From Taeniopygia guttata (lineage: Eukaryota > Chordata > Aves > Passeriformes > Estrildidae): a stretch of 64,000 bases of DNA. Every line of letters starts with the position of its first letter. The stretch's first letter is position 1. The notes under the pieces are model-generated. The model saw only the letters and a list, made by a program, of their open reading frames with translations, had not been told where the DNA came from and searched no databases. The position numbers and the translations under genes are program-made. The stretch lies in the NCBI RefSeq assembly GCF_048771995.1, contig NC_133063.1, forward strand, positions 15,852,063 to 15,916,062. The letters are read 5' to 3'. Positions 8,650-20,393 of this stretch are shown one piece after another.

Positions 8650-9890
8650 AGGAAGGGCAGGAGCCATGGCCAAGTGCACAGAGCAGTGCTTGTGCTGCTC
8701 GCAGCTGGCAGCAGACAACCACCTCCTAGCACAAATTTGGTGCTAAGGAGAAGAGGATGCGTGCAAAGGCTCTGGAGAAGGTCCAACAGCCTCTGCTGGC
8801 ACCTCAGAAAGTGGACTGCCACGGGAGGGTTTATTCTACTTCTTTGTATCATTTCACTTTCCAAAAAAGGCACCCAGCTGTCATTGAGCCCTGCTCTACA
8901 TGCTGAGCTAAAGTCTCCAAACCCCACCTGCAATATGCAGTTCTTCCCAGCCTTTGAGGAGAGCTAAAATTTCAAGCATGAAAAAAAGTGGGAATCTGGG
9001 ACAGAAAAAGAAAACTAGAAATGGGGCAAAAAAGAATATGAGGAAAAACTGGCACTGGTGACCCGGGATGAGTCAATGGATGGAGCCTCTCCATGTCCCT
9101 GGAAGAGACACCTTTATGTCAACATTAGACCACATGTGTTGGAGCTGACATGAAATTTTATCTATAGCAGAATCAAGGTTTTTGTTTCATAGATAGATCT
9201 ATTGTGTATGCCTGTTATATTCGATAAAGTTTATGAATTATCATATCTACTAGTAAAATACGATAAATCAAAACAATATAGTAACATAAATAATATCAAA
9301 ATATGAAATATGGAGTTACATCAGGATAAAAAGTGATTTTAAAGAGTTGCATATGTAATTTCGTTTAAATAGTAACAGTAGAAGACATATTTATTGTCAG
9401 TGTCTGTTGTGACACATATTGTTGCTCATAGTCCCTTTATGTCTGGAAGGTTTTTCATAAAATAGATATATTTATTACATATATAGCATACATATGATAT
9501 ATACTTGCTGTATACATTAAATATGAATATAACTCTGTAATATATATTCTATATCATATGCCTATAATAGATTACATGCATGATATAAATTTTATACAGA
9601 TGTAAAGCCATATCCAGTCTTGCTATCTGTTGCAACCCATATCCCCGCTCTAGAGTTAATGCATTTATAAGTAGCAAACTGGAAAACGCTTTGCTCTGGT
9701 GTCAATAAAAGGCAATTTGTGCAGAATCTGGAGTGTGCAAGACTTTATTGATGTCAGCCAGGCCTATAGTAGTGGTAAATGTCACGGGCTGTGAATCTGG
9801 GCTCATGAGCATGACTCCTTGAACTCAACCAAACTCAGAGTGGTGAATTATCTCTAGCCGAAATTAAGCCAAGCCACCCCCAGCCCCTCT
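8650..9890. other. Fragment C flank and AT-rich tract
   Basis: 8650 to about 8970 looks like 3' flank of fragment C. From about 9160 to 9620 the sequence is strongly AT-rich, with repeated tata, atatat and catatg motifs and many short self-complementary stretches. An AATAAA at 9704-9709 with a GT-rich stretch after it is the best candidate distal polyadenylation signal downstream of gene B. No gene was seen. The same stretch follows fragment C in units 2-5. Confidence 0.5.
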
Positions 9891-10215
9891 GATCACAGAA
9901 TCCCAGAATGCCTTGGCTTGGAAGGGTGCTTAGAAATTGTCTTGTCCCAGCCCTGCTGCCAAGGGCAGGGACACCTTCCGCTAGGCCAGGTTGCTCCAAG
10001 GCCCATCCAAGCTGGCCTGGAACACAGCCAGGGATGGGGCAGCCACAGCTCCTGTGGGCAGCGTGGGCCAGAGGCTCAGCAGCCTCAGAGAGCAGAAGTC
10101 CTTGCACAGCTCCAGCCTAAGGCTGCCCTCTGTCAGTGGGAAGCCACTGGCCCTGGCGCTGTCCCTCCAGGCCCTTGCCAACAGCCCCTGTGCCGGTCTC
10201 TCACGGCTCCCGTGC
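9891..10215 (-). mobile_element. CR1 LINE 3' end, minus strand, unit 1
   Basis: Reading up the plus strand, the start gatcacagaatcccagaatg is the reverse complement of the CR1 terminal octamer repeat. It is followed by gggcagggacaccttccgct, ggttgctccaagg and gggatggggcagccacagct, all typical of CR1 in reverse. It fades near 10215 into the GC-rich block. It is moderately diverged. Confidence 0.8.
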
Positions 10216-10759
10216 AGGGACCCAAAGGCCGCAGGAGGGTGCCCCTGGAGAAGCCCTTGGAGAGCGCAGGGGCCAGGAATGCCGCCATGAGGGCAGCAAG
10301 CAGGGCCTGGCCTGCCTGTCCCTGCAGGAGGGCACAGGGCGGGCGCTGAGGCCCTGCCAGCTGGAGCTGGGAGCTCTGCAGCGCGGCCGGCAGAGAGCCG
10401 TGGGCTCCCGCAGCTCTGCAGCCCTCACGGCTGAGGCAGCTGCCCGGGCACAGCCGGCCGGGGACACGCGGCCCGCCCGGGGCCACCCGCAGGGGGACCC
10501 TGCTCTGGGGCCAGCCCAGGCCGCAGCAGGGAGCACCCCAAGGGGCAGTGCCCGGGCAGGGAACGGCTCTGCCCGGGGACAGGGCTCCGGGAGCAGGGCA
10601 GCAGGGCCGGAGGTGCCGGGCACAGAGAGCGAGGGACACAGTGGTGTAGTAACAGCCTGGCTGCCTTGGGGCCTACACAACAGGCTGACAGGGCACAGAC
10701 AGGCAGAAACTCCCATCCTCTTTGCATCCTGGGGCCAGACTGTGCCTGGATGCATCCTG
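10216..10759. other. GC- and CpG-rich block between two CR1 pieces
   Basis: This is a GC-rich stretch, densest at about 10380-10600 (gccggccggggacacg, gcggcccgcccgg). It lies where the middle of CR1 ORF2 would be expected if the flanking pieces were one element, but it does not read as CR1. Long frames exist on both strands, as expected from GC richness; the longest plus frame (240 codons) has no ATG at its start. No function was recognised. The block recurs in units 2-5. Confidence 0.45.
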
Positions 10760-11365
10760 AGACCTACCCTGACTCAGGTGCAGCACCTCATACTTGATCT
10801 TTTTAAACCACATGAGACTGCTATGGTTCCACTCCTCAAGCACATCACATCTCTTTAGTAGTCATTCCATTCTTCAGGTGTGTCAGCTGCTGCTTGGTGA
10901 CATCAGCAAACCTGCTGAGGATACCTCTGTGTACAGGATTAATGAAGATATTAATAGACATTGCTCAGAGAACAGAACTTTGAGGTCCATCCTGACTCTT
11001 AGCTGTTGATCTCTGGAAGCACCATGCATGCAATTTCTTATCCATCCAACAGTCCAGGCACCAAATCCACCTCTCTCAAATTTAGGGAGAATGTTTTGGG
11101 GATCATGTCAAAGGCTTTACGGTAGTCCAGATAAACGACACCTGTAGCCTTCCCCTTGTCCCTTCATGTACTCGATCCATCATTGAAGGCCACTGCGTAG
11201 GTCGGGCAAGACTCACCCTCGGCTGTCCCAAATCACCTCCCTGTTCTCCATGTGCCTTAGCATAGCTTCAAGGAGGATGTGTTCCGTGATCTTCCGAGGC
11301 ACTGACATGAGGCTGATGGGTTGGTCATTTCCAGAGTGTTCCTTCCTACCCTTTTTTAGAATGGG
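10760..11365 (-). mobile_element. CR1 LINE reverse-transcriptase fragment, unit 1
   Basis: On the minus strand the pieces read TPILKKGRKEHSGNDQPISL, then LLEAMLRHMENREVI (about 11220-11265), YLDYRKAFD (about 11108-11134) and, in other frames, NIFIN and LSRFADVTK. These match the CR1 ORF2 order TPIFKKG, LRHMEN, YLDFSKAFD and LSKFADDTK. Frame changes and stops show the LINE fragment is dead. It is cut at 11365 by the next LTR-like relic. Confidence 0.85.
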
Positions 11366-11640
11366 TGTAGTGGGTTCACCTTGGCTGAATGCCAGGTGGT
11401 CACTAAGCCACTCCATCACACTCCCTTTCCTAGTGTGACAGGGGAGAGCACATAAAATGGAAAACAAGTAGTCAGTTGAGATAAGGCTGTTAATTGAAGT
11501 GAAAAAATTGAGTTTGTGCATGCAGAAGTAAAGGAGAAAAAACATTTATTCTCTACTTCTCATAGACGAGCAATGTTCAGCCACTTCCCGGGAAGCAGCA
11601 ATTTCTCTATTCTCTTGTCTTCTTGTTCCCTATGAGATAC
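11366..11640. mobile_element. LTR-like relic 4 inside CR1, unit 1 (fossil)
   Basis: This starts tgtagtgggttcaccttgg, with aggtggtcactaagccactc and gttcagccacttcccgggaa further on. All three resemble a common avian endogenous-retrovirus LTR as I recall it. It begins exactly where the CR1 reading stops, so it probably inserted into the CR1. The right end is not resolved. Confidence 0.5.
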
Positions 11641-12178
11641 TGGGCCTATTGTACCACACACCTTAACGGAGCAGAGTGATACTTCATAAAGAGAGATCTG
11701 TTCTGCTTAGAAACCCAGCCATGAGTGGCCTCTAGCTGGAGCCAGAGGTTTATGTATTCCACTCTGGCCCTGGAGAATCATAACAAGTGAATGGCTGCGG
11801 ACGCACTTCCCCTCTCCAGAACATCAGTCTTCCCTTGTTAAAGCACCCTGAGCAGGGGAAGAGGGAAACAACCATTTCCAACTGTTTGGCTAGCCCAAAT
11901 CATACGCACCGATGAATAAAGGATGGGAATTGCTCACAAAGTACTTGCTGACTTTCTCTACTCCCCTCTAGCAGCAGTTTCTTTAGTATGGTGACTTCTT
12001 CTTTTGTGAGGGTGATGCAAAAGGGAAGTAAACAAGCAGAGCCAGCAATCAGACTGCAAGTTAGGTCACTGCAAAGAAAAGGGGTTAATCTTTCACTCAG
12101 AGCAAGAAAGGGTTAGATAAAAACATGCCTGTGTGGAGTGTGGAATGCTGCAACAGGTCCCAAAGCAGTGGTGGCAAA
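11641..12178. other. Unrecognised spacer before the next unit
   Basis: I recognise no gene here. The left part may be the rest of LTR-like relic 4. The last 60 bp or so (gtgtggagtgtggaatgctg onward) probably already belong to the CR1 3' end that opens the next unit. The same stretch closes units 2-5. Confidence 0.4.
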
Positions 12179-12628
12179 GGCCTGAGCACAGGAAAGGGTC
12201 TGGTGATTAAGTCTGATGAGGAGCAGCTGAGGGAGCTGGAGGGGCTGAGAATGGAGAAGAGGAGGCTCAGGGGGGCTTTCTTGTTCTCTACAACTCCCTG
12301 ACAGAAGTGTGGAGCCACACCCCAGGTGGGGGTCAGGCTCTGCTCCCAGGAAACAAGGGAGAGGACAAGAGGAAATGGCCTCAACTTCTGTCAGGGGGGG
12401 GCTTAGATTGGGTATTAAGGACAAATTTCTCCTCTGAAAAGGTTGTTAAGAGTTGTCATGGCTGCCCGTGGAATTAATGATATTGTCATGTCTGGAGACT
12501 CTTATGGAATGTGTGGATGTGGCACCTGGGGACATGGTTTCAAAGTCGACTTGTCAATGTCAGGTTTGTGGGTGGACTCTCTACAATCTTAGAGATCTTT
12601 TTCAACCTAAACAAGTCCATACTACTGC
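12179..12628 (+). mobile_element. CR1 LINE 3' end, unit 2
   Basis: Copy of the CR1 3' end at 1-450. It carries gacttgtcaatg and gtttgtggg where units 1 and 4 have gacatgtcaatg and gtttctggg. The element's left part may reach back to about 12120. Confidence 0.8.
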
Positions 12629-12944
12629 GATGGGAAGCCACTTTTAACCCAAGGAGTATTTGGTAATGTCATTTCATAAAGTCATTAAAAGGAACTTCAC
12701 TCTAGTGCTCGAACTTATGCAGCTGCTTTTCTCTTTACTCTCCTCATCTTCACTTCTACCTTCAGCCTCGGAACAGGAGAATTGGCTTTGGTGGGACCAG
12801 TGGTAGTGGGAAAGCCTCATGCCAGGGGGTTGTAGGTTGGTTTATTTCTGCCAAGGTTGGAGCTGCATCCAGAAAACGCTGTGATCCCTCCAGTCCTTAT
12901 TGACACTCTTTGACTGCTCTGAGGTGAGTTGCAGGCTGCAAGAG

Positions 12945-13328
12945 ATGTTGGTCAACCTGAGATGTCTGCAGCTTTTCTGCCGTCTTCTGCTGGGCACAGG
13001 CTTTTCCACCTACACCCTGAAGACCATCGTCATGCATCTCCTGAACGGTCTCCCCGTGTCACAATGGCGCAGGAAGTATTTCTTGCAGCGCATGCGAGAT
13101 ATCAGTGTGAACCTGCGCTGCTCTCTGGAGGAGAAATGCCTTAACCACTTTATCATAGGCAACAAGAGATTGCCTCAGGAGATTAGCTTGCCCCTGGACA
13201 TTGCAGCAGCTGAGCCACCCAATCTCTTCCATCAGCTGGCACGGTATCCAGCTGCCCACTCTCGGGCGATGAGCGAGTACCAGGATGTTCGGCGTCAGCT
13301 CGCAAGTGTGCTGCTCAATGGCTGCTGA
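12945..13328 (+). pseudogene. ITPRIPL1-like 3' fragment A, unit 2
   Basis: Copy of fragment A with all 127 codons open. Residue variants are LARYP (shared with unit 5) and AHSRAM (also in gene B of units 4 and 5). An AATAAA is present in the 3' flank (aataaatattt, about 13505). The A/B-shared homology ends at 13660. Confidence 0.8.
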
Positions 13329-13671
13329 AAGAGGTGATCATGCGTACAGCTGTGCTTGTGGGCTTCACAGGCAGTAGCAGAAAACCACCTCACGTCCCCG
13401 AGGAAAAGAGAGGGGAACGTGGGATACAGAAAGAGAAGATATAAAGCTTCTGCGCAGCAGCACTCTGCCATCATCAGCAGCTACAGTGTTGTTATGAACA
13501 AAAAATAAATATTTAAACTTTTGGGCAATGTTGTTAACAATGTCTGTATAAAAAGGATTGTTGTTGATACAAGTAACAAGTTATAATTGGATAAGTAGTT
13601 AACAGGCTGTGGTGCAGGCTTGGATGTTGTGGCTACAAAGTAAGGTGATTAGTTGTATTAGAGATCAATAC

Positions 13672-14152
13672 TGTTGTATACACCTGAAAGGGGACTGGAA
13701 CCAGGGAGGAAATGCCAATCTTTGTGGAGGGGGGGCAGAGAAGCTTCTAGAAGTATAACATCGTAGAGCACAGCCACAGCTTGGATTAAGACTGGAGGAG
13801 AGACCAGCCAATAAGAAGCAAGAATCTCAAAATGATTGCACCAGCTTATGGGCCAAGCAGCAACAGAAAAAGAAACCGATCACAGCACGGATCCTGAGTG
13901 CCCCAGTAAGGGAAGAAGAGAGAGACTTTAAAAGGCCTGGGGTGTGTGACACCCAGGTCTTTGCTTGGAGCTGGTATCCTTAGAAATGCCCCTAGGTGTA
14001 CAATTACTAAATTGTTGAAACAGTCTCCAGACTAGCTGGAGGCTTTGGCTTCCAGTTGTTCTGTCTGTAATAAACAGGCTTACTTGTTTGTAATTAACTG
14101 GCCTGCTTTTTTTTGTTACTTTGAAGTTTTCGTTGTAAGCCTGTCCATAACA
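13672..14152 (+). mobile_element. LTR-like relic 1, unit 2 (fossil)
   Basis: Copy of the LTR-like segment at 1494-1974, multiplied with the tandem unit rather than inserted independently. Confidence 0.5.
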
Positions 14153-14817
14153 GGGTTGTCTTGGCAGTCTCCCCAGCACAGCATCCAGAGATGACTACCG
14201 TGTGGAGGCCCAGAGAAGCTGACTTCCATTGCAGGGCGGATTGTGGTGATGGACTCCCCTTGCCCCTGGCTGCACTACAATCTGAGAAACCCTCATTAGG
14301 CCTAAGCCTTGACAAACTCCATTTATATTAAGCTCCTTTTGAATGTATCAGAAACATTATTTGTTCCCAGGAACTAACAGGTGTCTAATTAGCGCAATTT
14401 TTTTTCTTTTTTTTTTTAATGAACAGCCTTGGAAAATTATTTTTCTTTGCTGATTTATTTTTCTTTGCTGACTTTTTTTGACTAAGAACCCAAGTGGAAT
14501 AATATTCTTGTTGACAAACCTTCAAACAAAGTTACAGAGAAAAGACCTGAATGATGGAACAGTCCTATGACTAAATCCCACTCTGTTGCAACTGTAAAGT
14601 CTCCAAAGGGAGACCTTTTGAGCTCTTGATTCTCAGAATATAAGGGAGCAATGAGTGAGTCTCTAACATTGATAATTGTATGGCAGTGGAGCCAACCAGG
14701 AACTGTTGGTAATAGCCAAGGACTGCTGGTATTAAAATGCTGTGAGAAAGACCAAGATATGGCTGGAGAAGGGGGGCCAGGCGGAAATAGGGCAGCACTT
14801 TTCAGTGAGAAAGAGCC

Positions 14818-15403
14818 ACAGCACAGTACAGCATAAGCACAAGAATAAGGCCAAGAAGAGAGCGTGGACTATAGAGTAGGATTAAGACCCTCAAAAAGCA
14901 CCAAAGCCCTCTGCCCCATGTCCAGGAAGGCCTGAAAGAAAAGACTGTACATGGTAATTAATTGACATAGAAAGTGGGAAACCTGTGTTTAGGGCAGAGA
15001 AACCTGTCGATAAAAAGGTAACCCCCAAGCCTGGAAAGTGCCCTCAGGACCCTGGACATCTCATAGACCAGACCAGCACAGCTGGATTGATGCTGAACTC
15101 AGGATTATTGCCGGGATTGGCACTGCAGCCAGGATTGACATTCCATTAACTGGATCAACACTGGAACCAGGACGGGTGTTCTTTTTTTGTCTCTCTTTTC
15201 TTCTTTGTCTTTTTCTTTCTCTCTTTCTTTAATTCATCTCTCCCTCTTTTTCTTCTCTTCCCTTTAACCCTACCCCTTTATCCACAACCCACTGCCTTGT
15301 GCTCATGTCAGGGGACTAACATATTGATTTCCAAGCCCAGTGTGTAGTTAGGTAATAAAGTTTTCTGATTGTGGACCCCCTGACTTTTGTTACTCATTTG
15401 GAT
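14818..15403 (+). mobile_element. LTR-like relic 2, unit 2 (fossil)
   Basis: Copy of the segment at 2640-3225; AATAAA at 15354. Confidence 0.4.
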
Positions 15404-16219
15404 CGCAAATCTTCAGTGCTTCCTTCCCCTTAAGCATGGGTCGTCACACTTCAGCGGCTACGAAGATGGCTTTCATCCCCCTTTCCTCTAACACTGTCAC
15501 AGCCAGGGTGACCATTTTAGATGGACCCAGAAATTCTTGCTGGCAGCTGCAGCTGGTCAGGGACCATGCAAGAGGCATCGCTAAGATTCCTCCTTGTGTT
15601 CACTGGGGTCTGTATGGAGGAGCTACCCATCCTTAGACACTGCCTGGGCAAAATCTGACACAGACCCGAGCATGCAGGACATGGAGAAGGCACTGCTCAA
15701 TCAGCAGGGGGAATTGCTGCCACACCTTTCCTCTAGAGTAAAAGCACACTTGGACACTGTCTGCCATCCCTTTTGTGAGACAATCTATTCCCTCTGTGAG
15801 CTTCACTCGGTCTCTAAGGGATCACTGAGCCAGGATGATGACACTGGTGGACAATGCTCTAAGGAATGAAAGGAAATCTCTTGATCAGTCACACAAAGTC
15901 ATACTCATGGTGCACCTCAACTTCTTAGCTGCAAATGGAGACATCATAGGGAAGAGCTGAACAAGCCCAGAAAATTCTGGAAGTACACACTGAAAGTAGC
16001 TTTTTGACATGGGTACTGTGGGAGCCAACTAGGAAAAGTGCCCTCCTAGACCTGGAGTTTGTCTGTAGAGATGTTCTTGTGGGTGAAGTGGTGATTGATT
16101 GCTGTCTTGGGCACAGTAATCAAGAAGTGCTTGAGTAAAAAAAATCTTAGGTGTTATGGAAAAAACTGTCCGCAGAGCTACTCCCAAGGGTTGTAGGAGA
16201 GCAAGCTCAGGAACTAATT

Positions 16220-16700
16220 AAGAAGGGCCCCTGAGCATGTAGTTTGAAGGGCATTGATGTCCACAAATGCTAGTCCTTTTTATTAGAAACACTTCTATAA
16301 GAGCACAAGTCTGATGAAAGAGGGCTGAGGGAAGTGGGGTGTGGAGGCTGGTGGGCCAAGAGGGAAAGAATCCACAGCACTCCCCTGGAGGGAAAACCTC
16401 TCAAGCCATACCCACTTAGGTTGAGGATAAAGGCTTCTCCCAGCATGCCTTGTTGTGACATGCAGATTTAATGTATCCCATTGGCCCTTCCCTCTCACTC
16501 CACCCCTGTGCCCTCATCCCGTTGGCCCTAGTGTTCTGTCCCGCCCCTCAAGATCCCTGTGTAAATCCCTGCTTTCCCAGCCTGAGTGGCTCTTTGTCCC
16601 TGGACCATCTCAAGGAAGAAGCTCAATAAAGGCTCACCTTGGAAGTCCCCACAAAGACCCCGTCTCTTCTTCTGCGTCGCCCGGATCATAAAAGAGCTGA
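16220..16700 (+). mobile_element. LTR-like relic 3, unit 2 (fossil)
   Basis: Copy of the segment at 4040-4520; AATAAA at 16625. Confidence 0.5.
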
Positions 16701-16790
16701 AATCACCCGGTGTGAGCAAAGACGGCGAGGTGTTTTGTGAGGCTTCTTCAGAAAGGTCATGGCACGCAGAACACTGCCCGCTGCAATAGT

Positions 16791-17928
16791 GGGGGTGTTT
16801 AGCAGAGAGAAAAAGCGCCTCAGAGGGACCTTACAGTTCCCTACAGCTCCCTGAAGGGAGGTTGTAGCCGGGTGGGGATTGATTTCTTCTCCCAGGTGTG
16901 GCAGGGCATCTCATTCTGCTCAAGAGCTGATCTGTGGTTTGTTACCTGGACAGGTAATTCAAACAGGAATAACAGTCTTGCAGTGAATTCTTTTGCCACT
17001 GTGGGGCTAACAGCGGGCTGGCATCTCCCAGCTGCCAAGAAACATCTTACTCTTAAAGTGAGAGCTGGAAAGACAAGCTGGATTTCTCACTGACAGGCAC
17101 CTCACTTTATAACTCTAAAAAGCCATACCAAACTTTCACAAAGCAGAAATTTTCTATACATTTCTCTGGAAATGTGTGGTGTTTCTCTTGTGGACAAGGA
17201 CACTTGTTTTGCAATTACTGCTGAGGAGGTTAAGTGAAAGACATCCAAATAATTATCATCATCATCACTGTGGTGTGTAAGATTTGACTCCTGTTTCTTT
17301 GACAAGCTTTCATATAGATACCTTCATGTTGTACATTGTTTGTTATGGTTTAATCTACGTCTAGTACCTTTTAGTTTTATACTGAGTAGTAAGTAACTCC
17401 GAGATCTTTCATCTATTATCTCTTGTTTATTTAATAAATAATTCATTTTATAAATAGATTTGATCTTTAGAACTTGCGGGCCAGAGTGATTTCTTAAACA
17501 TGAACTGTTGACAAAATCTTTGGCTAACAATGGGCATGTCTGAACATCCCACTTGTCCAGTGACACAAGGAAACAAGCAATAAGAACAAGGAAAATGACC
17601 TCACGTTGCATCAGATATAGATGTTTAGATTGGATTTTAGAAAAACTGCTTTCATCAAAAGTACTATCAAGTGTGGAAAGTGGCTGCCTAGGGAAATAGC
17701 TGAGTCCCCACTCTTGAAGGGATTGAAAAGGCATGGAATATTTGAGGACTCAATTTCTTAAAGGAGTAGGCAGTGTTAGGTTCGCGGTCCCACTGTGGGA
17801 TCTTCAGGGACTTTTTCAACCACTCTGATTCTGAGATTTGAGTGTAGCTCAACCCGTGAGGAGTCAAAGCTTAGACTCAATGATCCTCAAGGGCGCCTTC
17901 CAACAGGGATATCTATGAGATTGTGAGT
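16791..17928 (+). mobile_element. CR1 LINE 3' end split by insertion, unit 2
   Basis: Copy of the nested structure at 4611-5748, with the insertion at 16897-17567. Confidence 0.7.
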
Positions 17929-18098
17929 GGAAGGCAGATGAAAATAAATCCAAAAGAGAGAACAATGGGAGTTATTTGAAGAAGCTTCCCTCAAAAGCAG
18001 CCTTAAGCAGTGCACCAGGGCCTTTCTGAGTTCCTGAGGGAGGAGTTGGCTGAGGGGACAAAGGGTGGGGTTGGCTGGTCTGTGATGCGCTCTGGCAC

Positions 18099-18494
18099 CT
18101 GTGACATCACAGGGGACGTGTCACAGAGGGGGAAGCAATAAAAGGCCCCAGCAGGTTAACGCTGGCCCTCTATTGCTTGGGCAAGCGGTGAGTACACACA
18201 CGGCGGGGAGGCTGGGCTGGGGACAAGGGCTGGGGCAGAAACGCTGCAACCGGGGCTGGCTTCTCCCCCTGCAGGCAGGGACAGCCCCTCATGGGAGAGC
18301 CTTGGGCAGGCCACAGGGCTGCTGCTGCTGCTGCTGCAGCTCCAGGGGCACTGGGATAGCCCTTGCTGCCTGCCAGCTGTCTGGGGCCCTGTCCTTCCTG
18401 CGCCCAGAACCCTGAGCATCCTGTCCTCCCTGCAGCAAGCAGTAGTTCCCGCCCTCCCTTCCCCACTCAAGGCCTTCTCTCCCTCCTCCTGCAG
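18099..18494 (+). promoter_or_regulatory. Promoter, exon 1 and 5'-UTR intron of gene B, unit 2
   Basis: Same signals as unit 1: inverted repeat at 18099-18126, TATA-like motif at 18137-18145, donor at 18188, acceptor ending at 18494. The intron holds (CTG)6 at 18319-18336. Confidence 0.65.
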
Positions 18495-18497
18495 ACC

Positions 18498-20057
18498 ATG
18501 GATCCAGTCGTGTTCCTGTTCGCGCTCTTGCAAGGTCTCATCCAGTACCCGCCGCCCGTGGGTGATGGTTTGGATGAGGAAACACATTGGCGCATGGAAG
18601 CGCGTGCAAAGTACTTGGAATGGGAGAGGCTTCGGCTGGAGCAGCAGGTGGAGCAGCTCTCCCAGAAGAAGATGCCACACTTGCAGCTCTTAGCTGTTGC
18701 TGTGCTCCTGGCCCTGGTCTTGGTGCTGTGGATTATTGGGTGGAAAAGCAGCCTGAGGAGAGAGGAGAATGAAGAAGAAAACCATGGTGCAAATGAAGAG
18801 GAAGTTGGCAATGTTGCTGGAAATGAAGATGACAATGATGGAAATGATGTTGTCAATGGGGCTGCACTTGCAGAAAACAACAATGACAATGATGTTGCAA
18901 ATGTAGTCCAAGAAGAAGAAGACAGTGTTGACGATCGTGTTGGACAAGATATAATGGAGCGCATAGAGGGGCCTGTAGAGGACCTGCAGAGAGTCTGTGA
19001 GTGGATAACTGACCTGATGGACGATTATACAATTTACTTTGGGCATGTCTTGTTTGACAGTTTCTACCCAGTCCTGCACCGACCCATCGGGGTGGGCAGT
19101 GCCTTTGAAGGTTGGAGTCCCTGGGAGCAGGATGTCGTGTACCGTGTGCTCATACCCATGACTCCTCCCCGAGGCCACAGCTTCCACCTGGAGCTGGACG
19201 GTGAGGGGCAGAGGCACGTGAGGAACTTCCGTGTCCGCGTGCAGCTGGAGTGCACCTGCACGAGGCAGCAGCAGGGTGAGAACATGCTGTGCTTCCTGCA
19301 CAACCCCGAGGAGGAGCTGAGGAGCAATCAGGATCCCAGCCTCCTAGACACCCTGTGCACCGACTCCTACCTGGACGTGCAGAAAACTGCCCGCTGGTTC
19401 CAGCAACTGGTGAAAGCAATCATGCCACCTTTGCCTCAGTTACAAAACCGGAATTTAATCCCACTGCCCTCCACACACTCCTGCCAATTCAAGGCGATCA
19501 GTGGCGGAGAAAGCTTCAGGATTGAGATCCTGTTGGGGGTGCGGAGAGGTGGCTCTGACATATTCGCGAGCAGCCAGCCTAGGGAAACACGCACCCCAAG
19601 CACTCTATGGCCTGAGACTTATGCTGTGGCAGAGGTGAAGTTCTTCATGCACATTGCCAGGAAGGCCCCCCCCGACAGTTTGCACCTGAGATGTCTGCAG
19701 CTTTTCTGCCGCCTTCTGCTGGGCACAGGCTTTTCCAACTACACCCTGAAGACCATCGTCATGCATCTCCTGAACGGTCTCCCCGTGTCACAATGGTGCA
19801 GGAAGTATTTCTTGCAGCGCATGCGAGATATCAGTGTGAACCTGCGCTGCTCTCTGGAGGAGAAATGCCTTAACCACTTTATCATAGGCAACAAGAGATT
19901 GCCTCAGGAGATTAGCTTGCCCCTGGACATTGCAGCAGCTGAGCCACCCAATCTCTTCCATCAGCTGGCACGGTGTCCAGCTGCCCACTCTCAGGCGATG
20001 AGCGAGTACCAGGATATTCGGCGTCAGCTCGCAAGTGTGCTGCTCATTGGCTCATGA
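18498..20057 (+). CDS. ITPRIPL1: ITPRIPL1-like membrane protein (gene B), unit 2
   Basis: Second intact 519-residue copy with the domain order of the unit 1 protein. Private residues are S143 in the acidic linker, L346 in the ILLGVRRGG strand and C434 (SQWCRK). The R434-to-C change falls in a stretch that is constant in all other B and A copies, so this may be the least constrained intact copy in the window. No stop or frameshift is present, and promoter and splice signals are kept. Confidence 0.92.
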   Translation: MDPVVFLFALLQGLIQYPPPVGDGLDEETHWRMEARAKYLEWERLRLEQQVEQLSQKKMPHLQLLAVAVLLALVLVLWIIGWKSSLRREENEEENHGANEEEVGNVAGNEDDNDGNDVVNGAALAENNNDNDVANVVQEEEDSVDDRVGQDIMERIEGPVEDLQRVCEWITDLMDDYTIYFGHVLFDSFYPVLHRPIGVGSAFEGWSPWEQDVVYRVLIPMTPPRGHSFHLELDGEGQRHVRNFRVRVQLECTCTRQQQGENMLCFLHNPEEELRSNQDPSLLDTLCTDSYLDVQKTARWFQQLVKAIMPPLPQLQNRNLIPLPSTHSCQFKAISGGESFRIEILLGVRRGGSDIFASSQPRETRTPSTLWPETYAVAEVKFFMHIARKAPPDSLHLRCLQLFCRLLLGTGFSNYTLKTIVMHLLNGLPVSQWCRKYFLQRMRDISVNLRCSLEEKCLNHFIIGNKRLPQEISLPLDIAAAEPPNLFHQLARCPAAHSQAMSEYQDIRRQLASVLLIGS

Positions 20058-20393
20058 AAGAGGTGATCATGCGTACAGCTGTGCTTGTGGGCTTCACAGG
20101 CAGTAGCAGAAAACTACTTCACGTCCCCGAGGAAAAGAGAGGGGAAGGAACGTGGGATACAGAAAGAGAAGATATAAAGCTTCTGCGCAGCAGCACTCTG
20201 CCATCAGCAGCAGCTACAGTGTTGTTATGAACAAAAAAAGCAAATTTAAACTTTTGGGCAATGTTGTTAACAATGTCTGTATAAAAAGGGTTGTTGTTGA
20301 TACAAGTAACAAGTTATAATTGGATATGTAGTTAACAGGCTGTGGTGCAGGCTTGGATGTTGTGGCTACAAAGTAAGGTGATTAGTTGTATTA

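Larger units (their letters stand above)
1..12178 (+). repeat. Tandem 12.2-kb unit 1
   Basis: First of five full units of a direct tandem array. The opening motif ggcctgagcacaggaaaggg recurs at 12179, 24362, 36543, 48726 and 60906, and every internal feature recurs at the same spacing. The phase is arbitrary because the window opens inside the array. The unit holds one intact ITPRIPL1-like gene, two 3' fragments of such a gene, CR1 pieces and LTR-like relics. Unit 1 is the shortest full unit (12178 bp). Part of the difference is a CTG tract one repeat shorter in the gene's 5' intron. Confidence 0.97.

Noticed and set aside
9160-9620. AT-rich tract considered as an origin or matrix attachment site
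   Set aside because: AT richness and short palindromes alone are not enough, and no defined motif was seen.
10136-10858. A 240-codon plus-strand frame, open in every unit, and overlapping minus-strand frames of 168 and 184 codons
   Set aside because: They lie in GC-rich sequence where stops are rare, the plus frame starts at GTG rather than ATG, it has no recognisable domain, and it overlaps CR1 on both sides.
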